Source: Thuidium tamariscinum
Taxonomy: Eukaryota > Streptophyta > Bryopsida > Hypnales > Thuidiaceae
Assembly (NCBI GenBank): GCA_947034885.2
Contig: OX344756.2
Location: 11,652,098 to 11,716,097, forward strand
DNA: 64,000 bases
Reading direction: 5' to 3'
Shown: positions 48,066-60,271 of the stretch, piece by piece
How positions within the stretch are numbered: position 1 is the first letter of the stretch
How the letters are laid out: each line of letters begins with the position of its first letter
The notes under the pieces: generated by a model
The model's input: the letters and a program-made list of their open reading frames with translations, nothing else
Databases searched by the model: none
Told to the model about the DNA's origin: nothing
Program-made: the position numbers and the translations under genes

Positions 48066-49645
48066 AAATACGTACACCAACAAGTTGGCTATGAGGTGCC
48101 CATTGGTTATAGGTGGTCCTACCTTACATACATGGTAATTTGCAGCAATGCTATCACTGTGACTAATAGGTGGCTATTACAATATTACCACAAATTACTG
48201 TGTATTCTTGTAAAAAGCACATAATAAAATTTAGAAAAAATGGTGGCACTTTGCATTAATTTTTTTGGACTAGTAGAGCACATCTGGTAAGAAGGCTATG
48301 AATTTGGTTTGTGCACCTAGCTAATTTCCATCGCTTGTGCTAGATAGAATTGCAAAGTGCTAGAAGAGTTTATAAAGAAAGAGCGATTTTTGGAAAATTC
48401 ATATTTGCCTTTGTTTCTCATATTTCTCAAAAGTGTATAATCAATAAAAACAATGAACCATATGCCACAAACATATAACCAATTCAAACAAACATTGAAG
48501 TAAAGAATAAACATTGAGGTAAACAATTGAACCACTCATTCAACATTCAAGCAATTGAAACCTCTAAAAAGATTTACTTTGACAAATAATAAAGCAATTC
48601 ACAAAAACAATGCACTAATTATTATAAACAAAGAATAATTATTCAAACATTGCCAAATTCACAAACAATGAAGTAAACAACCTATCCACCCACACAATTC
48701 ACACCAAATAGCAACAAAGCATAAACTTAAATCTTGAATTGAAAATAAGGCACACACTTGCAAGTGTCACTAGCAAGGAGATTGAATCCTTCTTATTACA
48801 AGAGTAAGACTGTCCACTTGCAATGCTAATAAACTACACACCACAATTTAAATAAACAACATTTGAAGTTAGAGTGAATAAAAAATTATTCATGAAGGCT
48901 CCCTGCTACTACTAAGCATTGCTGACCTCTATCCAACACTCCTTATTGTACAAGTGTGCATCGCCAAGTAGGTCCAAGCAATGAACTTGATTGTCAAGGA
49001 ACATAAGAAGTCTTGAATACCAAAGCTAGTATAACCTCATAAAAACTAAGGACTTTGAAAGGGAGAAGACATTAATGTATCGACTTGAAAAAACATACAT
49101 CCCTATATCAACCAACTTTTACTGTGTTTTTCCATGATTCAATGGTGTTTTTATAAAGAATGTTCTCCAAGCTATGGTATTTCTTGTCAAACTTATGCAC
49201 TACCAATGGCAATTGTTTGCTTAGACAATTCCTTTGTTAGAACTTTAGAATTTCAGCTTGGAGAAGGAGCACTCATCCTCTACCAAACCTAGCACCAAGT
49301 AATAGCCAATTATTTTCTTCTACCTTAAAATACTAAAAGTTAATTTCTTTAAGTTTTGGGACTAGAATAGGTTCCATCAAAGATAAATTATTGGATTCAC
49401 TTGAGATACTCATGTACAAGCAAAGTCATAATTAGCTTCCACCATTGTTTTCAATAATCCCTATTGGTTATCCAAGTTTGAAGTAGAAAGTAGTTCAAGT
49501 ACAATGTAAAAGGTCCCTCTTTCTTATAGGGGACGACATAGATTCAAAACTTTAGGGTTAGAATAAAAAAATTTAAGCATTGTTAAGTGGTGTGCAAATC
49601 TCTCTTTGACACCCCTTCTACATCCAATATTGTGGATAGATGATA
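48066..49645. other. No supported gene
   Basis: AT-rich sequence; ORFs are under 100 codons without recognisable features. Confidence 0.5.
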
Positions 49646-49841
49646 CACTAGAAGAAAACTACGTTGAATTCCATAAAAACATGTCAGGTAGTTTTTGTTG
49701 AGTTCCCTGTTCAAAACGCAGTGGAAACGCAAAAAATGCAAGAAAATGCATAAAACTGCGTTTTTTTGCGTTTTGAACAGGGAACTCAACAAAAACTACT
49801 TGATGCATTTTTATGGAATTCAACGCAGTTTTCTTCTAGTG
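49646..49841. mobile_element. 196-bp CACTA foldback MITE
   Basis: Starts CACTAGAAGAAAACT and ends AGTTTTCTTCTAGTG, with ATA duplicated on both sides (49643-49645 and 49842-49844). The arms pair over about 90 bp (GAATTCCATAAAAA, GTTGAGTTCCCTGTTCAAAA), leaving a small AAATGCA-containing loop. ORFs on both strands are mirror images of one palindrome. Confidence 0.9.
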
Positions 49842-50280
49842 ATATCAAAAGCATCCAACAAGTCTTGTTGCGGAATCTGCTTGTCCAATTCATACGAGAG
49901 CGACAGTACAAGTTTTGCCACACTTGAAATAAGCCCAAAGTTAATGAACATGGGTAGTTTCAATCGAGTAAGTTCAAGAACAAATGGCAAAGTTTACAAA
50001 TTGGGCAATCAGCTAAAAACAACTAACTACAAGAGCTAAATAGCGAATTAAAAAAGAGAAACTACTAGGTAAATTAAAACCCTTTAGCAAATGAGTAAAA
50101 CAAATTAATAAACTAGTCAAATACAAATATTGAAAAAATATACAATAATAAAAAATCAAAAGATAAAAGGAGAGATAAAACAAAAGAACCAAAAAAAAAT
50201 AGCAAAAGTCAAAGGAGTAACTCTTCTTCAATATAGCTATTGCACTCTCCCTATAGAATTGGCGCATGACAACACACTTA

Positions 50281-51082
50281 ACCTCTAAAGGTTTTTTACT
50301 ATGTTTTCACCAAAAACACTTCAAAATTGTGTTTTCTAATACAAGTGCAAAATTTTAGGGGAAAAAACATTTTTTGACACATACAGCAGTAGGATCTTGT
50401 TGTAAAGTGGTTTAAAACAATGTAAAAAAAATTTCACAAATTTCTATCATACAAATTGCAAAATATGAACATTTGAATTGACCAAAAAAAATAATTTTGC
50501 TTTAAAAACTTGGGCAATTGCACTTCACAAGGTCACATTTGTATGAAAAATTGTTCAAAATGGTGGGTTTTTTTTTTAATTCATTCTTCAATGCAAGTTG
50601 GTTATATCCTCAAAAAAATTTAAATCATATGAAATTGTACAATATATAGGAAAAAAATAGTGAGTAGAAAGAAGTAGAAAATGATTCAAAATACTAAATT
50701 GTAAACAATTTATTTATAGAAATGAAAAATGCCAATCCCAATGGTTGTAATATTGTAATAAACAATCTTCACCCAATGTGTTAATTTTATTCAAAAATAT
50801 TAAAAATTGAATTAAATAAAGGATTTCAAACTTTTTGTAGAACAAAGATTCCATAACTACCCGCAAACTAAAACTCTTCATAACTTTCATCTCATTAATC
50901 AAAATGGAATGATTAAAAGCTTTCTACATAGATATAAATTTAATAAACCAAATTTAGTTTTTCATTTTTTCAAAAAGTGATTTTTAAAGAAGTTTTTTGA
51001 GTTGCCTAGATTGCCCAAAGATCAAAGAAAATCACATATCATACAATAACTTTTTAACCATGTAGTTAAAAGTTATGAAAAT
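50281..51082 (+). mobile_element. Diverged copy of the element inserted in the NLR
   Basis: Starts ACCTCTAAAG after TTA and follows 2073-2890 in order, with many substitutions. Landmarks shared with the first copy are AGTAGGATCTTGT/CGTAGGATCTTGT, GTAGAAAGAAGTAG and AGTTATGAAAATTG. The 3' end is missing, so this copy is old and truncated while the NLR copy is complete. Confidence 0.82.
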
Positions 51083-52580
51083 TGAGAAAAACATAAGACA
51101 AACATCTAAAAAATACTAGCTAGAATTGTGATCTCATGGAACTTGGTGTTGGATTTCTTTTGTATAATTTTTAATTTAGTCAAGCCTTCCTCTGACATCC
51201 TTGATTCGAAGTGGATCTAATGTAAAGGTAGACGGCTTAAATGTCAGTATAGTAGCAAAAATTGGCCACTAAATGCAAAAACTTCAACCCACTGAATAGC
51301 ATGAGCCAACTTCATCATGGATGATGAAAAAGTTATGAACAATCTTATTTTTAGACAAGCTAAACATCTTCTTGAAAAAATAACTTATAGGGTTCAATTT
51401 GAATGTAATTTTATCAGTTTTTCAAGAAATATTATGTAGTAAGGTTAGGTATGAATGATTGTTATGCTAGCAAGTAGAATGTTGACATATGGCCTCTTGT
51501 GAATGGTTGATTATTTTGTACTCTCCTTACTTCTTGGCTAGTTTCTATTTTAAAAAAATACTCTTTACATCCCAAAATGAATGTCCACAATTTTGTTGGT
51601 AGTTTTTGAGCCCATTTTATTGATCATTTGTATAAAACATAATTAAGAAAGGTTCCAAATTCTAAACAAGGCTAGAATCAATAAGTTACATTTGATTTGT
51701 TCATTGCAACCTTAATAAAATCAACTACAAATATAAGGAAGTGTTTTTTTGACCTACACAAAACAATCTAAAAGAAGACAACCTTAAAGAAGGCTAGCCT
51801 AGCAACGATCTTGAACCTTAAAGAAGGCTAGCCTAGCAATGATCTTGAACCTCTCATTTGACAAGTTGCAGGACCTTCAACCAAGCCCAAACTTTGCAAC
51901 CTCTCAACTCAATGGATTGCAATAGAAATCACTTATGTTTCTTCATCCAAATTTTCATTAAAAAGTGATGTAAACATTTTTACAAGGAGTATTTGGCAAG
52001 ATATTCTTCCTTCTTTTGTAGATTAGAAATTGCAAAATTAATGTCAACAAAATTCAAGACAATATGGCTCTATTTTGGATGAATGTAAAGTTTTTAAAAT
52101 GAGTTTAAAACATTTTATGTATAAATTGCAAATTTCATATATTTTTTGGATGAAAATAGCTTCATCATTGCAATGAAGATCATTTTTGCACTATCAAAAG
52201 TAAATGAAAAAACCCTAGTAGGGATGCTCTTAATTAATACACTTAATATCCACAAAGTTACTTACAAACTCTACTACAAACTAAGCCACCTACAATGAAA
52301 AGATTCCACCTAACTTGTAATCAAAGACTTTCAACATGATGGATTCCTCTAAAGTAGTTCTACAAACATTTTAAGGAGAGATAAAGTCCCCCATAGTCCT
52401 TTTGCTTGTTATGGATGTAATATTTGCCCTTGTATTGGGGCACCAATTTTGAATTTTGCACCTCTACAATCATGTAATTTGTGATCTCAAATTCTAAATA
52501 TGAATTTGAAATTCTCAAAATACTATCATCTCTAGTAAGGTTGAAGTACTAGTAACCAACCATGCCCCAAAACAAACATG
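51083..52580. other. No supported gene
   Basis: AT-rich DNA without ORFs longer than 70 codons. Nothing recognised apart from the 34-bp duplication. Confidence 0.5.
51781..51848 (+). repeat. 34-bp tandem duplication
   Basis: ACCTTAAAGAAGGCTAGCCT starts at 51781 and 51815; the two 34-bp units differ by one base. Confidence 0.9.
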
Positions 52581-53919
52581 CACTATAAGAAACATGCGTT
52601 TTTTATTACATTAAAAAAACATGGCACTACGTTAGTCCAGACATGATTTTGATTAAAGTTGATGTCCTCTAAAATCCATTAGAAAAAATGTGCACAAAAC
52701 GTGCACAAATTTCATTTGACGCATTCGATTTCTACTTGTTTTTTTTTGACATCACATTGAACAAGGTCTTCCAAATGGTGTAGAGCACTTCACGTGGAGG
52801 GGTGAGGATGTCCACATAAGCAATTTTTCTGTCGGGCATTGCCATGCGGGAAATTTTTTCATCCAAGTCCATACTGCCCCCCTAAATGACGTGGATCTGA
52901 CAATGTGCTAATGTGGACCCCTCGATTTTTTGACATGGAAAATCCTGAAATGTATTGACGTGGACCCAAAATGTGCTGACGTGGCATGCTTTGACAACAC
53001 ACTTTTTGTGTCATTTGAAAATTTTAATGATGTTCTCTTAGACATTAAATTAAATGTTTTCCGTAACGTCAAATTAAACATCACTAGGTACGTACTCTAC
53101 CTACAAGGCCAAGTCAGAAAAAGAATATTAAAAATAAAATGAAAATAAAATGAATAAACAAAACTATTGAATTCAACAAAAATTGAAGGAAACTTACCAT
53201 CTACCTTTTAGAGAATTTTTGAAGGCAAAATAAAGAAATTAATCCATTAAAAGTTAATGAAAATGAAGGGGGAGGGAGATTATACTTACTTCCATTTTCA
53301 GTCCATAGTGAGACAAAAGGTATGGGATAATTAAAATGTGGCAATTTGACCATTGAACATACCGACATTTTTTTAGACACGTCCATGTTTTTTCAGACAT
53401 GTAGATGTTTTTTGAGACATCCTAATGTTTTTCTTGACATTTTATTTTAAATTCAATTGTTCATTTGCATATCCCATATGGATTGTCTCTCTTCCTACCA
53501 ATGCACTTGTATAAAGACCATTTGTTTTCATCCATTTTATACATCAAAATCATCCATCCACTCCTTTTTTTTTGAAAAATATGCCATGTGGCTGCCTTTT
53601 CCCTACTTTTTTACTTCAAGTCAAAATTTTACCACTGACCAAAGAAATTTTTACTAACTTATTCATAATCAAAAATAAATTTTTTGCTGACGTGGCAATC
53701 TATGTTTTTTTGGATGTCACAAAAAACATTAACTTGTTTTTTTAAACATCATTAAAGATATATCGGTCTACGGTGACATCTACTTATTTTTCAATTGTTT
53801 TTTGTGACATCACAAAAAACATCAACATTCTAAAGATGTTTTTGCAAAACGTGTGACGTCTCAAAAAACACGACATGTTTTTTTTGAAACGACACTGAAA
53901 ACGCGGTTTTCTTATAGTG
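52581..53919. mobile_element. 1.34-kb non-autonomous CACTA element
   Basis: The left end CACTATAAGAAACATGCGTT and inverted right end (CACTATAAGAAAACCGCGTT) match, with ATG duplicated on both sides (52578-52580 and 53920-53922). Subterminal copies of GACAT(C/G)...AAAAAACAT and AGACATGT(A/T)GATGTTTTTTGA fill the right half. TGACGTGG-like motifs recur near 52900-53000. There is no transposase; short ORFs inside are chance. Confidence 0.85.
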
Positions 53920-53922
53920 ATG

Positions 53923-55006
53923 TAGGGTTTCCTATTTCCAACTTTAGAATAGAAATGAAGCTTAGAATGTGTTTTTTGGTTTTTTTGGTCCTTTTTGAAG
54001 GTGGGACCGATAAGGTTACAATACATTTTTGGAAAATTCTCTATCCCCATATTTCCTATCCTCCTACATAGGGAAAATTTCCAACAACTCTTCTCCCTCC
54101 TCATCTGCTCCAAATTTGCTAAATAATGGAGTTCTAATCAACCCTTTTTTTTTTACTTTTTGAGAAAATGCCAAGATGGCAATCACTTCAAATTTGGTGA
54201 AGCATTGTATTTCTACATTCATCCATCTTTCGGACTTAAAAACACTTTTCCATCATACAAATACACTTTTTCATCCAAATTTGGAAACTTCATCCATATT
54301 TTAAAGAGAATTGAAAAAAATTTGGCGAAAAAAGATTACTTTTATTTGGCAAACAAAAAGACATTTATTTTGAAATGGTGCAATCTGGCCCCATGGTGCC
54401 GGGAAAAAAAGGGCTGGTCCCAATGTGCCCTGCTGCACTCTCCCGTCTCCACCCAATCCGTTGATCACGACGAGCTCCCCGGAATCACATTCTACCCCAG
54501 TCCCACAATCCAATCCGTCAATTCGAAACGAGTGGAGAAGGAGAACCCGAAGAAATCTTTGCAGAACCCACTTTTCTTTCCATTCGCGAGCACAATCGAC
54601 TTCGAATTTCAATTCAGATGATCTCCTCGCACTCCGATTTGGTTTCGATTTTCCTCGCTTCACACTTCTGCACTCGCATTTCTCGCTTTTTGAAGCTCTA
54701 CTCATCGTCGGAGTTTCTTTAAACTGAAATCTTTTGGATGTGAATCGCCTCGAAATTTCACGGATGACCTCCTCTGATCTTAGGTTTTGAATTTCCTCGC
54801 TTTCCGTGGTCCGCATTTTCTCACGGTGCATTTTGCACTGCCACATTCTCGCTATCAAACTTCCTCACAGTTTCGAGCTTTGAAGATCTTCACATTTTGC
54901 ACGCTGCCACTTTCATGCTATCAAACTCCTCATTGGGTTCGAGCTTTGAATTTTCTCCACAGATTCCCAAGCTTTGTACTTTCTTCACATTCCCGTGTTC
55001 TGAGCG
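53923..55006. other. Upstream region of the plastid membrane-protein gene
   Basis: AT-rich to about 54400, then GC-richer and pyrimidine-biased to the ATG at 55007, as expected for promoter and 5' UTR. ORFs here (e.g. minus 54858-54301) lie on both strands over the same DNA and show no domain, so I leave them out. A 5' UTR intron cannot be excluded. Confidence 0.45.
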
Positions 55007-55561
55007 ATGGCGTGCTTCCAGTTCCCAACGGCAATGTCGACCATTGCCATCTCCCCCCCACCCTCTCTGATCCGCCCCTCTCCTTTCTTCCCCTCGCTCC
55101 CTCTCGCTAGAGTTTCACCCCCCAAATCTCAACGTAGGGTTTCCTCCCGCGTCTCCTCCCTTCGCGTGGTGTCCCAACAAACCTCGGAAACCTCCGACAT
55201 CGGCACAGCAGGCGTTGCCGCCATAGCTGCAGGCTTCATCGCCAACCCCGTGGTCGCCTGGTCTCTCTACACACTGAAAACCACCGGGTGCGGCTTACCC
55301 CCAGGTCCAGGAGGCGTCATCGGCGCCGTGGAGGGTGTGAGCTACCTGGTCGTGGTGGGCACCATCGCCTGGTCGACTTACACAAAACTGAAGACGGGCT
55401 CCGGGCTTCCGTCAGGACCGGGGTTGCTGGGCGCAGTGGAAGGGCTGTCGTATCTTAGTCTCCTCGCGATTCTGGTGGTGTTCGGGTTGCAGTATCTGGA
55501 TTTCGGCTTCATTCCAGGTCCCGTGCCGAGTGATTTGTGCTTCGGCTCGCCGTCTCCGTGA
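55007..55561 (+). CDS. Plastid-targeted membrane protein with a duplicated hairpin motif (function unknown)
   Basis: One exon of 184 codons. The start is the first ATG after an in-frame TGA. Residues 1 to about 58 are Ser/Pro/Arg-rich with almost no acidic residues, a typical chloroplast transit peptide. The mature part has about three to four hydrophobic segments. It contains an internal duplication: AWSLYTLKTTGCGLPPGPGG (84-103) followed by GAVEGVSYL, and AWSTYTKLKTGSGLPSGPG (121-139) followed by GAVEGLSYL (142-150). Each unit is a polar GLPxGPG loop leading into a membrane segment. I recognise the style as a conserved plant thylakoid or envelope protein but cannot name it. Codons are GC-rich, unlike the surroundings, as often seen in conserved nuclear genes. 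Confidence 0.8.
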   Translation: MACFQFPTAMSTIAISPPPSLIRPSPFFPSLPLARVSPPKSQRRVSSRVSSLRVVSQQTSETSDIGTAGVAAIAAGFIANPVVAWSLYTLKTTGCGLPPGPGGVIGAVEGVSYLVVVGTIAWSTYTKLKTGSGLPSGPGLLGAVEGLSYLSLLAILVVFGLQYLDFGFIPGPVPSDLCFGSPSP

Positions 55562-55649
55562 GAAGGGGAAGCGGCATTTGTGTATCATACCTCATTTGGA
55601 ACGGCATGGTTTCGTTTCTGTAAGTAAAAATGGCTTTCTTTTCGGAATT

Positions 55650-56260
55650 GTGTTGCGCTTTGCAATCAGGGCTGCAGTCTTCGCTCTTCGCAGTATCAGT
55701 GTAATTCTACTTGTAGCTCCTTTGTCTCGATTCTGCAATTCGAGGTTCCTTCTGCATTTACGGTGCCAGGGCTGCAGTCTTCGCATCGCATCCTAATCTC
55801 GGGGTGTCCGTGTATCGTTCTTCATCTCCATTGCGTACGGGAACTTTGCAACCAGAGCTGCAGTCTTAGCAACTTCATTAGGTGTGAGTGTGACGAGATT
55901 CAGGGAGCTGGTGCACCCGGCGAGTAGGAAGCCACGCAATGTGGGCCAGTGCTCAAGGATGATGAAGCTCTCGGGGATTGCATCTGACATTGCTTCAGGC
56001 TATAGAATTCACAAATTTGGTGACAAAATCAAGCAACTCTGGGCTCGCTGAAAACTTCCCTACACACCAGAGGTTGAGGGCCAATGCTCAAGGATGATGA
56101 AGCTCTCGGGGATTGCATCCAACTTTGCTTCAGGCTATAGAATTCACAGATTTGCTTGCAAACACAAGTTTGTTGACATTTGAAGCTCTTGGAGATTGCA
56201 TCTAATATTGATTCAAAGCTAAAGAATTTATAGATTTGTTTGCAAATACTAATTTGTTGA
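55650..56260 (+). repeat. Degenerate direct repeats downstream of the plastid gene
   Basis: (G/A)GCTGCAGTCTT(C/A)GC occurs near 55669, 55781 and 55857. GCTCAAGGATGATGAAGCTC with the following CTCGGGGATTGCATC, GCTTCAGGCTATAGAATTCA occurs at about 55950 and 56082, with a third weaker copy near 56182. This is a local repeat array in or after the 3' UTR, with no coding role seen. Confidence 0.75.
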
Positions 56261-58600
56261 CAATTGAGTTATTCATAAGGTCCCCAATTTCCTAGTGGAA
56301 TTTGGAAAGGCATCTCCAGCCAAACTGTCAGACTTTTTTATGAAGAAGCTTGTCTTACATAACCTCAAAAGTAGGGTCCAAATTTTTAGGCACCATTTTG
56401 ATGCCAAATTTAGTTTCACACCCACTTTTGTTTCGACTGCATGTGACTTTCTTAACTCATCCTATTTTTTCGCGAAATTGATGGGTTTAAATGCTGGTTG
56501 AGCCTACTTTACAAATAACTCAAATATCAAGACAACTTTGGGTTCAATAAAACTTTCCACCACATCAAAAGTTGAGGTACAAGAGATGATATTTGCCATG
56601 CTTGGCTACCAAAAAATTGAGTTCCAATTCTATAGTAGGGGTGTAAAGGAAGTCAAGTTCCTACCCTTGTAGTCTCATCCTAATATAGGCCGGGATAGGG
56701 GTAGGGATAGCATTGCTCTTACATTGTGGTTTGGAATGGAACAATCCAAATTGTACTCTTTGCAATCTAATATGGGTGTTTGTGTTTTATACTTTCTTCT
56801 CTATTGCATTTTGAAGTTTGCAATTAGGGTTACAAGCTTAATTTGTGAATGGTGTTATATGTGTTTTTCTAGGATCTAATAATCTTATGAATTTTGCTCC
56901 TAGGGAGATTTAAGAAAAAGTTGATGAATTTTAGACATCTTTAGGATATTAAAAAATGGACAGATTTTCAAGTGCAAATTTCTATGGAATTTTAGCAGAG
57001 AGTGTCTATTGGCTCAAAGTTTCAAAATTTTCTTTTAAGTGTTTTTATACAATTCTAGAAAACAATCCTTTGATTGGATATGTAAAAAAACAAATGTTTA
57101 TAAAAAAAAAATTTCATTGGATATAGAAGTTTTGAGTGCTTTTGACACAATAATATCCTTAAATTTTAAGGAGATAAAAAATGAATGGGTATTTATTTCT
57201 AAAGTTGATTATAGCTTGAATACTTGAAATTTCTTTAAAAAAAATGTTAATTGAAAGTTTGTACTTTGATAAGAAAAAAAAATGTTGAGTATTTATAACA
57301 GTACTAAGTAATTTCAAAACATAATATATTGAATTGTAAATTAAAACCTTTAGTAGGGTGTAATTGGTAGTGTAGAAGGCAACAATGCCTAAATAATATT
57401 GATAATAACCAATAAATAAATTTAATTCAATAATATCAATTAATGTAGAATTATGCTTGTATTTTTTGATATATTAAAAATACTTATTATTTTAGTAAAA
57501 TGGCATATTTAGTGTTTTAAACATTTAATTTTTCTAATTTTAGTACAAGAAATATACAAAAACTAAATAGATTCTTTTCAATATTATATAAATTTTATTA
57601 ATGTTTTTACTCATTGTATCACTTCAAAATTTATCACTCTATTTTCAACTAAATTGATCAATAATCTTGTATAAAATTTGTTTAACTTTGAAACATTTGA
57701 AACAATTAAAATTAAAAAAAATTTAAATTATTTGAAAGTCTACATTTATATTAAAATGTATTGATGACATTGTATTCACTCAGGCATTGTTTAATGAACA
57801 TTTAACAAAGATTCTACATATTTTGAATTATAATATACTAAGGCTTTATCAAATAATATAATATACATATATAATTAGACATTTAAATTAGTCGGAAGTG
57901 CAATTCATAAGAAGTATACAAAACATATAAATATAGATGAATGTGCATTACAAGTAAACATTAAAGAACAATGATTGCAAACTTTAAAGACAATTTGTTC
58001 ATATAGTTCTTTATTTTAATTGTTTTTAAGTTTAACTAAGAAAATTTAGCTTTAACAATCTACTTTTTATTCCGTTTGAATTTATTTCAAATATATTTTA
58101 AATTGCACTTTTTGTGGCACTTTGAAGATAGTGTCTCAAAAATTCAAAATACATTACTTTTTAACTTTTTTATAATTGAAATCTTCTTGGTATAAGTTCA
58201 ACGAGGACATCAATTGTACAATAATGTTTTTTACTGTCATTTTGATTTTTATCAAAATATTCATACTATTTTAACCTTTTTGTAGTTATTATGATTTTTA
58301 CAAAGAAATTTCTTAGAAAATCATGTAAAATTCAACTTGATGATTTTAATTGCAAAAAGAAAATGAATTAAAGTTATATACATATATCACTACATATAAA
58401 AAATATCAAAATTTTGAAATTCATATTTCAATATAGAGTTTCAATATAGTTTGATCAAGCCTATATATAAAATGTCCTTTAAGGATTAACTCATGTATTT
58501 AAGGAGTTCAAAATTATTCATTTGTATTTGACTTTTGATGTTTGAAGTTTTGAATTAACATGTGTAGTTAAAATCTCATCAAAGTTAAATATAAAAAAGA
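56261..58600. other. Very AT-rich gene-free tract
   Basis: GC falls markedly from about 56.9 kb on. ORFs are short and match nothing known. Confidence 0.5.
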
Positions 58601-58603
58601 ATA

Positions 58604-59501
58604 ATGAATTCAATAAGAAACAATCAAGAAATTCTTATTGCAAAAGCACATTATAATAAGATTAGAAATAAAAATTATGGTGAAATTCATATTCCATTGT
58701 GTTCATTGAATGATGGATCCAAAATCAAATTGGGAAAGCATGACTCCATCACTAATGGTTCTAACTTTTTGAAAAACAATAAAAATGAATTTGGAGATTC
58801 TAAATTAAAACTCAAAGAGTAGAAGAAGATGGTACTAGTTGTTGTATACGTAACACACCACGTCCATTGATAGACTTTCAATTGAAAAAGATAAAACAAT
58901 TAGCTTAAAGCAAACGTCCTTGGTTGGAAACAAATTTGAAAGAATGTATAAAAACTCAAAAATAGCTAATGAATCATACCATGACTTTCGCACTTATGTT
59001 ACAAATCCAAAATTAAGTATGCTATCACCTAATCATAGAATCCAACTATATAAAGTAGGAACATTTTCAAATGAACCATACTATACAAATGAATTGCAAA
59101 ATGATGTATATAATGGACAAGAATATTTACAAAAATTCAAAACATTTGAATATTTTTCAAATGACATGCCACAATTCTATGGTAGAAACCAAAGAATATG
59201 TAAACCTTTAGAATATGCAATTCCATCTAATTGTGTAGACGAAATTGTTGTAAAGTATAAAGCTACCATTGATTCAACAACTTTGCAAGATTTGCAAGAG
59301 AAGATTGAATTAGAAGAAGAATTCAACAATAAAAATGATGAAATATTCAAATGCAAAAACAATTTTGACATTTCTAATTTGGATAATGGATGTGTTTCAT
59401 CAAATGAAGAGCGAATCAATCAAGAGCTTTTACAATCTCAAAATACTATTAATGATAATCAAAATTTAGAATCTATTGTAGAGAAAGAAGAACAAAGGTA
59501 G
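58604..59501 (+). pseudogene. Orphan AT-rich coding sequence broken by two frameshifts
   Basis: Three frames chain without a gap in coding character. ATG 58604 (MNSIRNNQEILIAKAHYNK...) runs to 58822. A second frame (EEDGTSCCIRNTPRPLIDF...) covers about 58815-58905. A third runs from about 58854 to the stop at 59501 (KQTSLVGNKFERMYK..., acidic Asn/Glu-rich tail). Together they would give about 300 residues: hydrophilic, rich in Asn, Lys and Ile, with no signal peptide or membrane segment. The two shifts could be indels in a decayed gene, or short introns, though I saw no good splice sites. No family recognised. The base composition matches the AT-rich flank. Confidence 0.45.
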
Positions 59502-60271
59502 TCAATCAATGTGCATTAATGCAATACTTAAATTCTATAAACTATCTACCTTATTGATTATTTATTTGAAGTTAATATATTCATTTATACCTAAAAACCA
59601 TGTCTTTCCAATTTCTAGACCAAAAAAATTTGGTTATTCCTCAAAAAATAAATCAATTGATATTCACAATAAAAAACAATTTCTAAATTTTTTTCATTGA
59701 ATTGAAATTATTTGTTCTTCAAGATAATATTTCAAAATATTTTATCACTTGAGAATTAAAAAAATTCTATAAAAATGAATTTGAATAGAATCTTAGTTCT
59801 ACATACATTAATAAATAAGAATAAATTCTAAATACATGAATATCATTACATAATTGACTTTAACATCAAAATTTTCTTGGAAGTCTTCATATTTCATCAA
59901 CCTAGATTTCATGAAAATAATAGATATTACACACATATAAATTTCTATATAATGAAACAATACATAAAACCTTACAAAGCTCCATATTGATGTTAAGTAT
60001 AGCCATAGCATAGGTCTTGAGAATTAATTTTGTAATTGAAATTTCTTAAATATAAATATCCACCCATCCACAATCATCCTCTACACATATTATAAAATAA
60101 ACTTTTTTTATACTACATGAAAAAACATTTTCAAATCTTTATTGATCAAGCAATTATTCCTGTAATTAAACAAAAGTACCATACTTTATACGTCAAACAC
60201 ACTTCCAAGCTTTGTTAATATGTTTCTAACAGTTTATTTATTTGGAATGGTTCACATAAAGCTTAAATAGA
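59502..60271. other. AT-rich spacer
   Basis: No supported gene. An ORF at 59509-59700 could be a further exon of the preceding orphan gene, but there is no evidence for splicing. Confidence 0.4.

Noticed and set aside
52930..53142. ORFs inside the 1.34-kb CACTA element (also 53784-54113)
   Set aside because: They are short, lack any transposase motif, and are built from subterminal repeats or cross the element boundary.
54301..54858. 185-codon minus-strand ORF upstream of the plastid gene
   Set aside because: It overlaps plus-strand ORFs over the same GC-biased promoter or UTR DNA, with no domain and a highly biased charged composition.
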